DNA of 64,000 nt from Streptomyces sp. NRRL F-5126. Its GTDB lineage: Bacteria > Actinomycetota > Actinomycetes > Streptomycetales > Streptomycetaceae. The notes under the pieces were generated by a model. It was not told where the DNA came from and made no database searches. It saw nothing but the letters and a program-made list of their open reading frames with translations. Shown here in pieces: positions 26,500 to 33,910 of the stretch (position 1 is the first letter of the stretch; the number at the start of each line of letters is the position of its first letter). Location of the stretch: NCBI RefSeq assembly GCF_000721265.1, contig NZ_JOFZ01000007.1, forward strand, positions 1 to 64,000, written 5' to 3'. A program made the translations under genes and the position numbers.

Positions 26500-28710
26500 T
26501 CACCGGCCGTACGACTTCTCGCGCGGCCGGTGGCCTTCCGCCCCCTCGGACAGGGCGGGCAGGCCGCGCCCCTCGATGTCCACCGCCGGCAGGATCCGGG
26601 CCAGCCACTTCGGCAGCCACCACGCCGCACGTCCCACGAGGCTGAGCACCGCCGGCACGAGCGTCATCCGCACCACGAACGCGTCGACGAGGACGCCGAA
26701 CGCCAGGGCGAACGCGATCGGCTTGACGATGGCGTCGTCCAGCGTCACGAACCCCGCGAAGACGGCGATCATGATCAGCGCCGCCGCCGTGACCACACGG
26801 AACGCGCCCGGCGCGCCGCGCCTGATCGCCTCTCTCGGGTCGCGGCCGTGCGCGTACTCCTCGTGGATGCCGGCGACGACGAACACCTCGTAGTCCATGG
26901 CGAGGCCGAACAGCACCGCCATGAGGATCACCGGCAGGAAGCTGACCACAGGGCCCGTCCTCGTCACCCCGATCAGGTCGGAGAGCCAGCCCCACTGGAA
27001 GACGGCGACCACAGCGCCGAACGACGCCGCCACGGACAGCAGGAAACCGACGGTCGCCTTGACCGGCACGACGATCGAGCGGAACACGATCAGCAGGATG
27101 ATCAGGCAGAGGCCGACGACGACGGCGGCGAACGGCACGAGGGACGCGCTGAGCTTGCTGGACACGTCCACGTTGACGGCGGTGGTGCCGGTCACCGCGA
27201 GCGAGACCCCCGAGCGGGCACGTACGCCGTCCGCATAGGCGCGCACCCGGTGCACCAGGTCCTCGGTGCCCTTGGCGTCCGGCGCCGTGGTGGGCACGAG
27301 TTGCAGCACCGAGTCCGTCTTCGACGAGGTCGGCTGCGGCGGGGTGACCGCGGCGACGCCCGGCAGCTTGCCCAGGTCGGAGGCCGCCTTGGAGAGCTCG
27401 GTCCCGGCGCCCTTGCGGCCGCCCTCGGCGTGCGAGGTGTCGGCGAGGATCAGCAGCGGCCCGTTGAAGCCGGGCCCGAACGCCCGCGACACCGCGTCGT
27501 ACGCCTCGCGCTGCGTGGAGCCCTGCGGCGCGGAGCCGTTGTCCGGCAGCGCGAGCTGCAGCTCGCGCGCCGGGATCGCCACGACGACGAGCGCCGCGAC
27601 GCCCGCGAGCACCGTCAGCAGCGGCCTGCGGGTGGTGGCCCTGATCCACCGCGCCCCCATCGCGGGCCGCGGGCTGCGCTCCCGGCGGGCGGCGCGCGAA
27701 TCCGGCTTCGGTGTCAGGCGCCTGCCGGCGAAGCCGAGCAGCGCGGGCAGCAGCGTCGTGGCCGCGAGGACCGCCACGACGACGGTCAAGGCGCCGCTCA
27801 GGCCCATGACAGTGAGGAACGGGATGCCGACCACGCTGAGACCGGCGAGCGCCACGACCACCGTGAGCCCGGCGAAGGCGACGGCGCTGCCCGCCGTGCC
27901 GAGTGCGCGCGCCGCGGACTCCTCGACGTCCATCCCGCGCGCCAGCTGCGTACGGTGCCGGGACAGGATGAACAGCGTGTAGTCGATACCGACGGCGAGC
28001 CCCAGCATCACGGCGAGGGTGATGGCCGTGGACGAGATCGTGAAGACGTGGGCGAGGAGCATCAGCCCCGACAGCGACACGGCGAGCCCGCCGATGGCCG
28101 TGAGCAGCGGCATGCCGGCCGCGAGCAGCGACCCGAACGTGATCACCAGTACGACGAGTGCCACCACGACGCCGATCACCTCGGTCGCGCCGATCTGCAC
28201 GCCGTGGCTGCCGAAGACGGCGCCCCCGGCGTGCACGGTGAGCCCGGCGTCCTCGGCGGGCCGTGTCGACGCCTTCAGGGCATCCACGCTGCTCGGCCGC
28301 ACATCGGGCCCCGCGGCCGCGTACTGGACCTGGGCGAGTGCTGTACGGCCATCCGGTGTGACGGTCCCGGCCTGCTTCGGCGAGATCACCGCCCCCACCT
28401 GCGGCGCGTGTGCGGCTTCGCGCAGCGTTTTCTGGATGGCGGCCGCGTAGGGCCGCTCCGTCACCTTGTGCCCGGGCGGCGCCGTGAAGACGATCTGCCC
28501 GCTCACTCCGCCCGCAGCGGGCTCGACCGCCCGCAGCCGGTCGAGTGCCTGCTGGGACTGCGAGCCGGGGATCGAGAACTGGTCGTCCAGCGAGCTGCCC
28601 GCCAGCGAGAAGCCCGCGACCACCGCGGCGAGCGCGGCCAGCCACAGCGAGAGCACGAGGCGTCGGCGGCGGAACGAAAAGCGTCCGAGACGGTAGAGAA
28701 GACTCGCCAT
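26500..28710 (-). CDS. MMPL/RND-family membrane transporter
   Basis: 736-residue RND-type exporter with the usual two halves: helix 1 (residues about 17-36), a large periplasmic loop, five helices (about 175-370), helix 7 near 375-395, a second loop and five more helices (about 525-690). Typical MMPL motifs are GIDYTLFILSRHR in the first half and GLAMDYEVFVVAGIHEEY in the second; the Asp residues in these helices carry protons. The family exports lipids, siderophores or drugs. It is divergent from a TetR gene with three palindromic sites in between, so it is probably a repressed, inducible efflux pump. Confidence 0.93.
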   Translation of the reverse strand: MASLLYRLGRFSFRRRRLVLSLWLAALAAVVAGFSLAGSSLDDQFSIPGSQSQQALDRLRAVEPAAGGVSGQIVFTAPPGHKVTERPYAAAIQKTLREAAHAPQVGAVISPKQAGTVTPDGRTALAQVQYAAAGPDVRPSSVDALKASTRPAEDAGLTVHAGGAVFGSHGVQIGATEVIGVVVALVVLVITFGSLLAAGMPLLTAIGGLAVSLSGLMLLAHVFTISSTAITLAVMLGLAVGIDYTLFILSRHRTQLARGMDVEESAARALGTAGSAVAFAGLTVVVALAGLSVVGIPFLTVMGLSGALTVVVAVLAATTLLPALLGFAGRRLTPKPDSRAARRERSPRPAMGARWIRATTRRPLLTVLAGVAALVVVAIPARELQLALPDNGSAPQGSTQREAYDAVSRAFGPGFNGPLLILADTSHAEGGRKGAGTELSKAASDLGKLPGVAAVTPPQPTSSKTDSVLQLVPTTAPDAKGTEDLVHRVRAYADGVRARSGVSLAVTGTTAVNVDVSSKLSASLVPFAAVVVGLCLIILLIVFRSIVVPVKATVGFLLSVAASFGAVVAVFQWGWLSDLIGVTRTGPVVSFLPVILMAVLFGLAMDYEVFVVAGIHEEYAHGRDPREAIRRGAPGAFRVVTAAALIMIAVFAGFVTLDDAIVKPIAFALAFGVLVDAFVVRMTLVPAVLSLVGRAAWWLPKWLARILPAVDIEGRGLPALSEGAEGHRPREKSYGR

Positions 28711-28749
28711 GCTGGCTCTCCGGGTGTGCGCGGGCGGGGGCGACGCGGC

Positions 28750-28835
28750 ATGTCATGCCTGACATCCGTCCTCACGCTAGCACTCGTGTCAGGTCTGACA
28801 TCCAGGGGGCATGTCAGACCTGACATGCCCCCTGG
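28750..28835. promoter_or_regulatory. Three TetR-type operators between MMPL and tetR genes
   Basis: Three copies of a 16-bp palindrome with TGACAT ends: ATGTCATGCCTGACAT (28750-28765), GTGTCAGGTCTGACAT (28786-28801) and ATGTCAGACCTGACAT (28811-28826). The third is the core of a perfect 34-bp palindrome with 16-base arms (28802-28817 and 28820-28835) around AC. Centres are 36 and 25 bases apart. The cluster fills most of the 157-base gap and should control both genes. Confidence 0.8.
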
Positions 28836-28867
28836 GGCGTCCGTGATCGGCATGGGAGACTGTGCTC

Positions 28868-29509
28868 GTGACGGATGCGGGACGGCCCGGTGGCCGCGAG
28901 ACGACGCGAGCCAGGATCCTCGCCACGGCCCTGCGCCTGTTCGGCGAGGCCGGTTTCGAGGCGACGACCATGCGCCAGATCGCGGACGCCTGCCGGGTCA
29001 CCGAGCGCACCGTCTACCGGTACTTCCCCTTCAAGGACGACCTCGTACTCGCGGAGGTCCGCGGGCTGATCCCGCTGCTGCGCGACCTGACGGCGGGGCG
29101 CCCGGCGGCCGAGAGTCCCTTCACCGCGGTGTGGCGCGCGCTGCGCACGCTGAAGGACGAGCACCCGCACGTCATGGGGCTGCTCGTGCGGGACATGGGG
29201 GAGCGGCTGCTCGACAAGTCGAGTCCCGGCATGCAGCGCATGGTCGAGGAGTTCTGCGACGGCGTCGCGCAGGGGCTCGCGGGCCGGCTCGACGGCCGCA
29301 TGACGCCGACCGTGCGCGTGCTCGGGGAGCCCGGAGCGACCGTGTCCCGCCCGGATCCCGCCTTCCGCGCTCGGGTACTGGCCTCCACCGCGGTCTCGCC
29401 GATGCTCGCCGCGCTCAAGGCGTGCGTCGAACTGCCCGTGGAGCAGCGGACGGAGCAGCGGGTGAACGCGCTGCTCGACGAGGCGTACACGGCCCTGGCG
29501 GACGGCTGA
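28868..29509 (+). CDS. TetR-family repressor of the MMPL transporter
   Basis: About 213 residues. Helix-turn-helix at residues about 13-60 (ILATALRLFGEAGFEATTMR, then CRVTERTVYRYFPFKDDLVL), followed by a helical ligand-binding half. It is divergent from the MMPL exporter, and three palindromes lie in the shared promoter, so self-repression and repression of the exporter are likely. GTG 28868 is chosen because GGGAG stands nine bases upstream; GTG 28862 is too close to it. Confidence 0.9.
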   Translation: MTDAGRPGGRETTRARILATALRLFGEAGFEATTMRQIADACRVTERTVYRYFPFKDDLVLAEVRGLIPLLRDLTAGRPAAESPFTAVWRALRTLKDEHPHVMGLLVRDMGERLLDKSSPGMQRMVEEFCDGVAQGLAGRLDGRMTPTVRVLGEPGATVSRPDPAFRARVLASTAVSPMLAALKACVELPVEQRTEQRVNALLDEAYTALADG

Positions 29510-29532
29510 CGTGAACGACTGATGCCGGTGGA

Positions 29533-30171
29533 CTACGCGTCCCCGCCGCGCCTCAGCCCCACCAGCATCCGGTCGAGCACCGCACCGGCCTCGTCGCGGG
29601 CCCGCTCCTGGTCCTGCGACCTGGCGATGTAGAGGCTCGCCTCCGAGATCAGGGCGCTCAGCATGCGCGTCAGCGGCCGTACGGGAAGCGGGTCGATCCT
29701 GCCCTCTGCGGCCGCCTGCGACAGCACCTCTTCGAGCAGTACATAACCGTGCTGCTCGACCAGCGCGTCCCACGCGCTGTGGCCGAGCACGGCCGGCCCC
29801 TCGATGAGCACGATCCGCTGGAAGTCGGGGTCCGCGCAGGCGTCGAGGAAGGACTGGAACCCGGTGCGCAGCAGGCTCCAGGTGTCCTCCTGGTGCTCGG
29901 CGGCCGCCCGGCGGGTCTCCTGCTCGATCAGCCGCTCGGCCATCTCCTTCGCGCAACTCTCCATGACCGCCGCGAACAGGTCCGCCTTGTCGCGGAAGTG
30001 GTGGTAGAGCGCGCCGCGCGTCACCCGGGCGGCGGAGACGATGTCCTCCGTCCCCGTCGCCGCGTACCCGCGGCTCGCGAAGAGGGTGCGCGCGGCGTCG
30101 AGCAGGGCCCCGCGCGTGTCGGCGACGTGGTCGGCCCGGCGGCTCGACACGGACTTCGGCTGAGCTGGCAT
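29533..30171 (-). CDS. TetR-family repressor next to hpnH-like gene
   Basis: About 212 residues. The helix-turn-helix lies at residues about 20-66 (LLDAARTLFASRGYAATGTE, then RVTRGALYHHFRDKADLF), with a TetR C-terminal domain. It is divergent from the hpnH-type gene across a perfect 15-bp palindrome. The start is set at ATG 30171; ATG 30189 would add six residues. It is convergent with the preceding TetR gene (23 bases between stops), so two unrelated TetR systems lie back to back. Confidence 0.9.
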   Translation of the reverse strand: MPAQPKSVSSRRADHVADTRGALLDAARTLFASRGYAATGTEDIVSAARVTRGALYHHFRDKADLFAAVMESCAKEMAERLIEQETRRAAAEHQEDTWSLLRTGFQSFLDACADPDFQRIVLIEGPAVLGHSAWDALVEQHGYVLLEEVLSQAAAEGRIDPLPVRPLTRMLSALISEASLYIARSQDQERARDEAGAVLDRMLVGLRRGGDA

Positions 30172-30186
30172 GGCTTCATTCTGTCC

Positions 30187-30201
30187 CATACAGTCTGTAT
30201 G
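30187..30201. promoter_or_regulatory. TetR operator between tetR and hpnH-like genes
   Basis: CATACAG-T-CTGTATG is a perfect 7+1+7 inverted repeat 15 bases before the TetR start and 101 bases before the hpnH-like start. ATACA/TGTAT half-sites of this kind are typical of AcrR-type TetR regulators. Confidence 0.75.
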
Positions 30202-30302
30202 TTGTAGGCATCGTGTATGCGGGGGATCAGTAAATACGGGTACACACACGGGACGCGTCCGCGACGGGGCACCAGGGCTCCGTGGGAACGGAGAAGCAAG
30301 CC

Positions 30303-31304
30303 ATGGCACTACCGCTCAACCTGACCGTCAAAATGGGCAGCCACCTCGTCAAGCAGAAGATGAAGCGGCGGGAGAAGTACCCCCTCATCGTCGAGATCGA
30401 GCCGCTGTTCGCCTGCAACCTCGCGTGCAACGGCTGCGGCAAGATCCAGCACCCCGCGGGCGTGCTCAAGCAGCGCATGCCCGTCGCCCAGGCCATCGGG
30501 GCGGTCGAGGAGTGCGGCGCGCCCATGGTTTCGCTGGCCGGCGGCGAGCCGCTGATGCACCCGCAGATCGACAAGATGACCGAGGAGCTGCTCAAGCGGG
30601 GCAAGTTCGTGGTGCTGTGCACCAACGCCGTGCTGCTGCCCAAGCACCTGCACAAGTTCACCCCCCACCGCAACTTCGCGTGGATGGTCCACATCGACGG
30701 CATGCGGGAGCGCCACGACGAGTCGGTGAGCAAGGAAGGCGTCTTCGACCAGGCCGTGGAGGCGATCAGGCAGGCCAAGGCGGCCGGCTTCGCCGTCTAC
30801 ACGAACTCGACGTTCTTCAACACCGACACCCCCGAGACCATCATCGAGGTGCTCGACTACCTCAATGACGAGCTGAAGGTCGACCGCCTGGAGATCTCAC
30901 CGGCCTACGCCTACGAGAAGGCGCCCGACCAGGACCACTTCCTCGGTGTCGAGCAGACGCGCGAGGTGTTCCGCAAGGCGTTCGCGGACGGCAGGCGCAA
31001 GAGGTGGCGCCTCAACCACTCGGAGCTGTTCCTCGACTTCCTGGAGGGCAAGGCCGACTTCGAGTGCACGCCGTGGGGCGTCCCCTCGTACTCGCTGTTC
31101 GGCTGGCAGAAGCCCTGCTACCTGATGAGCGACGGCTACGCCAAGACGTACCAGGAGCTCTTGGACGAGACCGACTGGGACAAGTACGGCCGGGGCAAGG
31201 ACCCGCGCTGCGACAACTGCATGGCCCACTGCGGGTACGAGCCGACCGCCGTGCTCGCCACGATGGGTTCGCTCAAGCAGTCGCTGCGGGCGGTCACGGG
31301 CTGA
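30303..31304 (+). CDS. hpnH: HpnH-type radical SAM enzyme (adenosylhopene-forming)
   Basis: 333-residue radical SAM protein. The [4Fe-4S] motif is CNLACNGC (about residues 39-46), with GGEP for SAM binding and an extra Cys-rich C terminus (DPRCDNCMAHCGYEPTA). Family length and motifs match HpnH, which joins the 5'-deoxyadenosyl radical to diploptene in hopanoid side-chain synthesis. No squalene-hopene cyclase or other hpn gene is in the window, so this is an orphan copy, perhaps a paralogue with another substrate. The ribosome site GGAGAAG is clear. The divergent TetR regulator and palindrome suggest inducible control. Confidence 0.85.
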   Translation: MALPLNLTVKMGSHLVKQKMKRREKYPLIVEIEPLFACNLACNGCGKIQHPAGVLKQRMPVAQAIGAVEECGAPMVSLAGGEPLMHPQIDKMTEELLKRGKFVVLCTNAVLLPKHLHKFTPHRNFAWMVHIDGMRERHDESVSKEGVFDQAVEAIRQAKAAGFAVYTNSTFFNTDTPETIIEVLDYLNDELKVDRLEISPAYAYEKAPDQDHFLGVEQTREVFRKAFADGRRKRWRLNHSELFLDFLEGKADFECTPWGVPSYSLFGWQKPCYLMSDGYAKTYQELLDETDWDKYGRGKDPRCDNCMAHCGYEPTAVLATMGSLKQSLRAVTG

Positions 31305-31390
31305 CGCCCCCGCCACCGGGCGCTGCGGATGCGGGATCGCGCGGCGGCGTGGATGGTGGTGGGTAGTACGTCCCGAGTGAGGAGCCAGCC

Positions 31391-31591
31391 ATGTCGATGC
31401 TCGACAAACTCAAGGGCATGATGAAGGGGCACGAGGACACTGCCAGCAAGGGAGTGGACAAGGCGGGGGACGCCGTCGACAAGAAGACCGGCAACAAGTA
31501 CGAGAGCCAGGTCGACTCCGCACAGAAGAAGATGGACGAGCAGCTCGGCGGTCAGGCTCAGCCGGGGGACGACAACCCGCCCCGCGACTGA
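31391..31591 (+). CDS. Rv0909/MT0933-like antitoxin-family small protein
   Basis: 66 residues, highly charged and predicted helical, with the family pattern MLDKLKGMMKGHEDTASKGV and DKAGDAVDKKTGNKYESQVD. In mycobacteria the family includes proposed antitoxins (Rv0909); many Streptomyces copies have no toxin next to them. None is visible here: the next gene is a DNA-glycosylase-like protein on the other strand. The role as an antitoxin is therefore doubtful. A good ribosome site (GAGGAG) precedes the ATG. Confidence 0.78.
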   Translation: MSMLDKLKGMMKGHEDTASKGVDKAGDAVDKKTGNKYESQVDSAQKKMDEQLGGQAQPGDDNPPRD

Positions 31592-31606
31592 GCGGGCCTT
31601 CAGCAG

Positions 31607-31648
31607 ACGCAGGTGTGCGCCGCACGATCGTGCGGCGCACACCTGCGT
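31607..31648. terminator. Perfect 42-bp palindrome, bidirectional terminator
   Basis: The 42 bases are fully self-complementary (left arm begins ACGCAGGTGTGCGCCGCACG). It lies 15 bases after the antitoxin-like stop and about 45 bases after the convergent endonuclease-like stop, so it probably ends both transcripts. The lack of any unpaired loop base is unusual. Confidence 0.8.
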
Positions 31649-31658
31649 TCATGTCCTC

Positions 31659-31693
31659 GCCGGCCGGTTCGTACGAACAGCCGGCCGGTTCGT
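31659..31693. repeat. 14-bp direct repeat
   Basis: GCCGGCCGGTTCGT occurs at 31659-31672 and again at 31680-31693, separated by ACGAACA. It lies between the palindrome and the endonuclease-like stop. Function unknown. Confidence 0.7.
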
Positions 31694-32335
31694 TCACGCG
31701 TCCGTCAGTCGCGGGTGGCGGTCGAGCGCGACCCGTACCAGGGCCGCCGCGAACCGCGCAGGGTCGTCGCCCGCGAGACCGGCGAGCTTCTTCGTGTCCT
31801 TCGGCAGCCCCACCTTGCCGGCGCCCTGCCGCGCCTTCTCGTCCAGGTAGGGCGCGGCCTCCGGCCACACGTCCTGCACCTCGCGCAGGAAGATGTCGGC
31901 GCCGACGGGGCCGATCCCCGGCACCTGCCGCAGCAGGCGGTGCAGCTCCCCGCGGTCGCCCGAGGCCTCGTCCCGCAGCCGCCGCAGATCACCGTGGTAG
32001 CGCTCCAGCAGCAGCTCCGCGCCGTCGCCGAGCTGGGTGGCGGTCCGCTCGTCGTAGCGCCGATAGCCGCCCTCGCCGAGCGCGTCCACGCGCTGCTGCC
32101 AGGTCGCGTCCGCCATCGCGCGCGGGCTGCGCAGCCCGGCGTCCGCGAGAGCCCGGGCCGTCGACACGGCGATGCCGCTGCTGATCCGCGCGCTCAGCAG
32201 CAGCGACAGCACCAGCAGCCGGTAGAGCGGCTGCGGTGTGTCGCGCAACGTGATGCCCGCCTCGTCGCTGTACGTCCTGCCGTACGCGTCGAGCAGCTTG
32301 CCGACCTTGCCCTTCGCGTTCGTCTTCCCCGCCAC
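31694..32335 (-). CDS. HhH-GPD-fold DNA glycosylase-like protein (EndoIII-like, no Fe-S cluster)
   Basis: 213 residues with an endonuclease III-type core: LLVLSLLLSARIS at the N terminus, the helix-hairpin-helix VPGIGPVGADIF near residue 140, then the Asp in APYLDEKA. The lyase Lys that follows the hairpin in Nth is replaced (P-V-G), and the C-terminal four-Cys Fe-S loop is missing. It may be a monofunctional glycosylase or a DNA-binding relative. Start ATG 32335. The DUF4235 gene lies 12 bases upstream, so the two may be co-transcribed. Confidence 0.83.
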   Translation of the reverse strand: MAGKTNAKGKVGKLLDAYGRTYSDEAGITLRDTPQPLYRLLVLSLLLSARISSGIAVSTARALADAGLRSPRAMADATWQQRVDALGEGGYRRYDERTATQLGDGAELLLERYHGDLRRLRDEASGDRGELHRLLRQVPGIGPVGADIFLREVQDVWPEAAPYLDEKARQGAGKVGLPKDTKKLAGLAGDDPARFAAALVRVALDRHPRLTDA

Positions 32336-32347
32336 GGTGCGCCTCCC

Positions 32348-32662
32348 TCAGTTGCGTCCGCCGGCGTCTCCCGGCCATGCCCCGGTCGCGCGTTCGACCG
32401 CCTTGGCGCCCGAACGGTCCACCGCGCTGCGGACAGCGGCGAGGATCGCGCCCTGGACGGCCGCTGCGATCACGATCTCGATCCAGCCGCGGTCGCGGTC
32501 CAGGGCGTCGGGGGCGTCGTCCTCGTGACGCACCGCCTTCCACGACGCCCTGAACGCCTTCCCCGCCACCATTCCGCCGAGCCAGCCCATGAGGAGCCCC
32601 ATGGGTTTGTACGCCAGCGGCAGTTTGGCCTTTTTCTTCTTCGCCTTCTTGGTCCTGGTCAC
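32348..32662 (-). CDS. DUF4235 small membrane-associated protein
   Basis: About 104 residues: a very basic start (TRTKKAKKKKAKLPLAYK), one hydrophobic segment (PMGLLMGWLGGMVAGKAF), a conserved HEDDAPDALDRDRGW stretch and a second helix (IEIVIAAAVQGAILAAVRSA). This is the DUF4235 pattern, widespread in Actinobacteria and of unknown function. The GTG at 32662 is the likely start, but no clear ribosome site is present; a longer frame to 32839 exists without support. Confidence 0.78.
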   Translation of the reverse strand: MTRTKKAKKKKAKLPLAYKPMGLLMGWLGGMVAGKAFRASWKAVRHEDDAPDALDRDRGWIEIVIAAAVQGAILAAVRSAVDRSGAKAVERATGAWPGDAGGRN

Positions 32663-32853
32663 ACCGCACGGGTGCCCCGCGGTGCCCAGGGCACACAGCG
32701 GCACGGGGGAGTGGCACAGCCGGATCCCGCGGCACGGGAAGCCGCACACCGGGTACACGTACGGAGCAACTCCGCTGCCGCCGTGGGCCCCGAGCGCCGA
32801 GAGTGGGAGGGGAGCGATCCGACCTCCCTCACCCGACATCCTGGAGCCACCTG

Positions 32854-33447
32854 ATGAAGCGCCCGACCCACCGCGACCACAGGGACCTCGGCCTGCTCGC
32901 CCTGCGGCTCGGCACCGGAGCCGTGCTCGCCGCCCACGGCACGCAGAAGCTGTTCGGCTGGTTCGGCGGTGGAGGGCTCGACGTCACCGCGAAGGCCATG
33001 GACGCGATGGGCTTCCGGCCCGGACAGCGCAGCGCGCTCGCGGCCGGGTGCGGCGAGGCAGGCGGCGGCGCCCTGATCGCGCTCGGGCTCGCGTCCCCCG
33101 CGGCGGGCGCCGTGGCGGCGGGCGCCATGGCGGGCGCGGCTGCCGTGCATGCGCCGAACGGGTTCTTCTCCACGTCGGGCGGGTTCGAACACCCCGGCTT
33201 CCTCGGCTGGTCCGCCGCCTGCCTCGGCCTGACGGGCGCGGGCCGCTACTCGCTCGACCATGTGACGCAGCACCGGCTCGACCGCACGTGGATGGTGCCG
33301 GTGGCCTTCGCCGCGAGCGGTGTCGTCACCGCGTGCGTGATCCGCAAGCGCACCCGGAGCCTCGCCCGGGCCACCGAGGCGGCGCAGGCGGAGGGCGCGG
33401 ACGGCCCGGACGGCGACGGCGCCACGGACGGGCCGGAACGGGCCTGA
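32854..33447 (+). CDS. DoxX-family membrane protein
   Basis: 197 residues with four or so hydrophobic helices. The N terminus LALRLGTGAVLAAHGTQKLF is the DoxX/MauG-type signature. The last 30 residues are acidic and low-complexity. DoxX proteins are linked with quinone, sulphur or oxidative-stress metabolism at the membrane, but most are uncharacterised. The start at ATG 32854 has CTGGAG upstream. It is divergent from the DUF4235 gene. Confidence 0.85.
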   Translation: MKRPTHRDHRDLGLLALRLGTGAVLAAHGTQKLFGWFGGGGLDVTAKAMDAMGFRPGQRSALAAGCGEAGGGALIALGLASPAAGAVAAGAMAGAAAVHAPNGFFSTSGGFEHPGFLGWSAACLGLTGAGRYSLDHVTQHRLDRTWMVPVAFAASGVVTACVIRKRTRSLARATEAAQAEGADGPDGDGATDGPERA

Positions 33448-33484
33448 CGGCGCGGGACCCCGCGACGCGCCCGATACGACGAGC

Positions 33485-33520
33485 CCGATCGGACGTGGCC
33501 GATCGGACGTGGCCGATCGG
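33485..33520. repeat. 14-bp tandem repeat
   Basis: CCGATCGGACGTGG is repeated at 33485-33498 and 33499-33512, followed by a partial third copy to 33520. It lies in the 171-base gap between the DoxX gene and the Pro-rich peptide gene; CCGATCGG is itself a palindrome, so it may be a regulator site. Confidence 0.65.
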
Positions 33521-33618
33521 GCCGGATCCTGCGTGGGCGCCGCCGCGCTGGGCACGCGCTCCGGTAGACAGTGGAGAAGACGTCCCCGCTGGGGCCGTCC
33601 CGTGTTTGGAGGTCCGAC

Positions 33619-33825
33619 ATGACCAGTCCGCACCCCGACCCGGTGCCTCCCACCCCCACGCCGACGCCCGGCCCGCCCGGACCGGACCCCGGCCCCGCAC
33701 CTGGCCCGGCGCCCGGGCCCACGCCCGTACCGCCGTCGCCCGTTCCCTCGCCCGACCCGGTACCCAAGCCGCCGGGGCCCGATCCCGTGCCCGAGCCGGA
33801 ACCGGCGCCGGGACCGCTGCACTGA
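33619..33825 (+). CDS. Small proline-rich repeat protein
   Basis: 68 residues, about half Pro, built of PxPxP, PGPDPGP and PAPGP repeats, with no signal peptide or membrane segment. It is probably a natively extended peptide; no function can be assigned. A textbook ribosome site (GGAGG, seven bases before ATG 33619) supports it as a real gene; the longer GTG frame from 33571 would bury that site. Confidence 0.65.
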   Translation: MTSPHPDPVPPTPTPTPGPPGPDPGPAPGPAPGPTPVPPSPVPSPDPVPKPPGPDPVPEPEPAPGPLH

Positions 33826-33829
33826 GGCG

Positions 33830-33863
33830 CGCCGCCGCCCCCGGCGGGCCGGGGACGGCGGCG
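33830..33863. terminator. Terminator hairpin between Pro-rich peptide gene and gnd
   Basis: CGCCGCCG (33830-33837) and CGGCGGCG (33856-33863), with inner CCCCGG/CCGGGG pairing. It lies between convergent genes. Confidence 0.65.
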
Positions 33864-33910
33864 ACTTCCTCAGCAGATGCGCGGCGGCAGTTCGCCCATC
33901 GGCAGGTCGG

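Noticed and set aside
31391..31591. Toxin-antitoxin pair
   Set aside because: The small protein resembles the Rv0909 antitoxin family, but no toxin-like gene is adjacent on the same strand.
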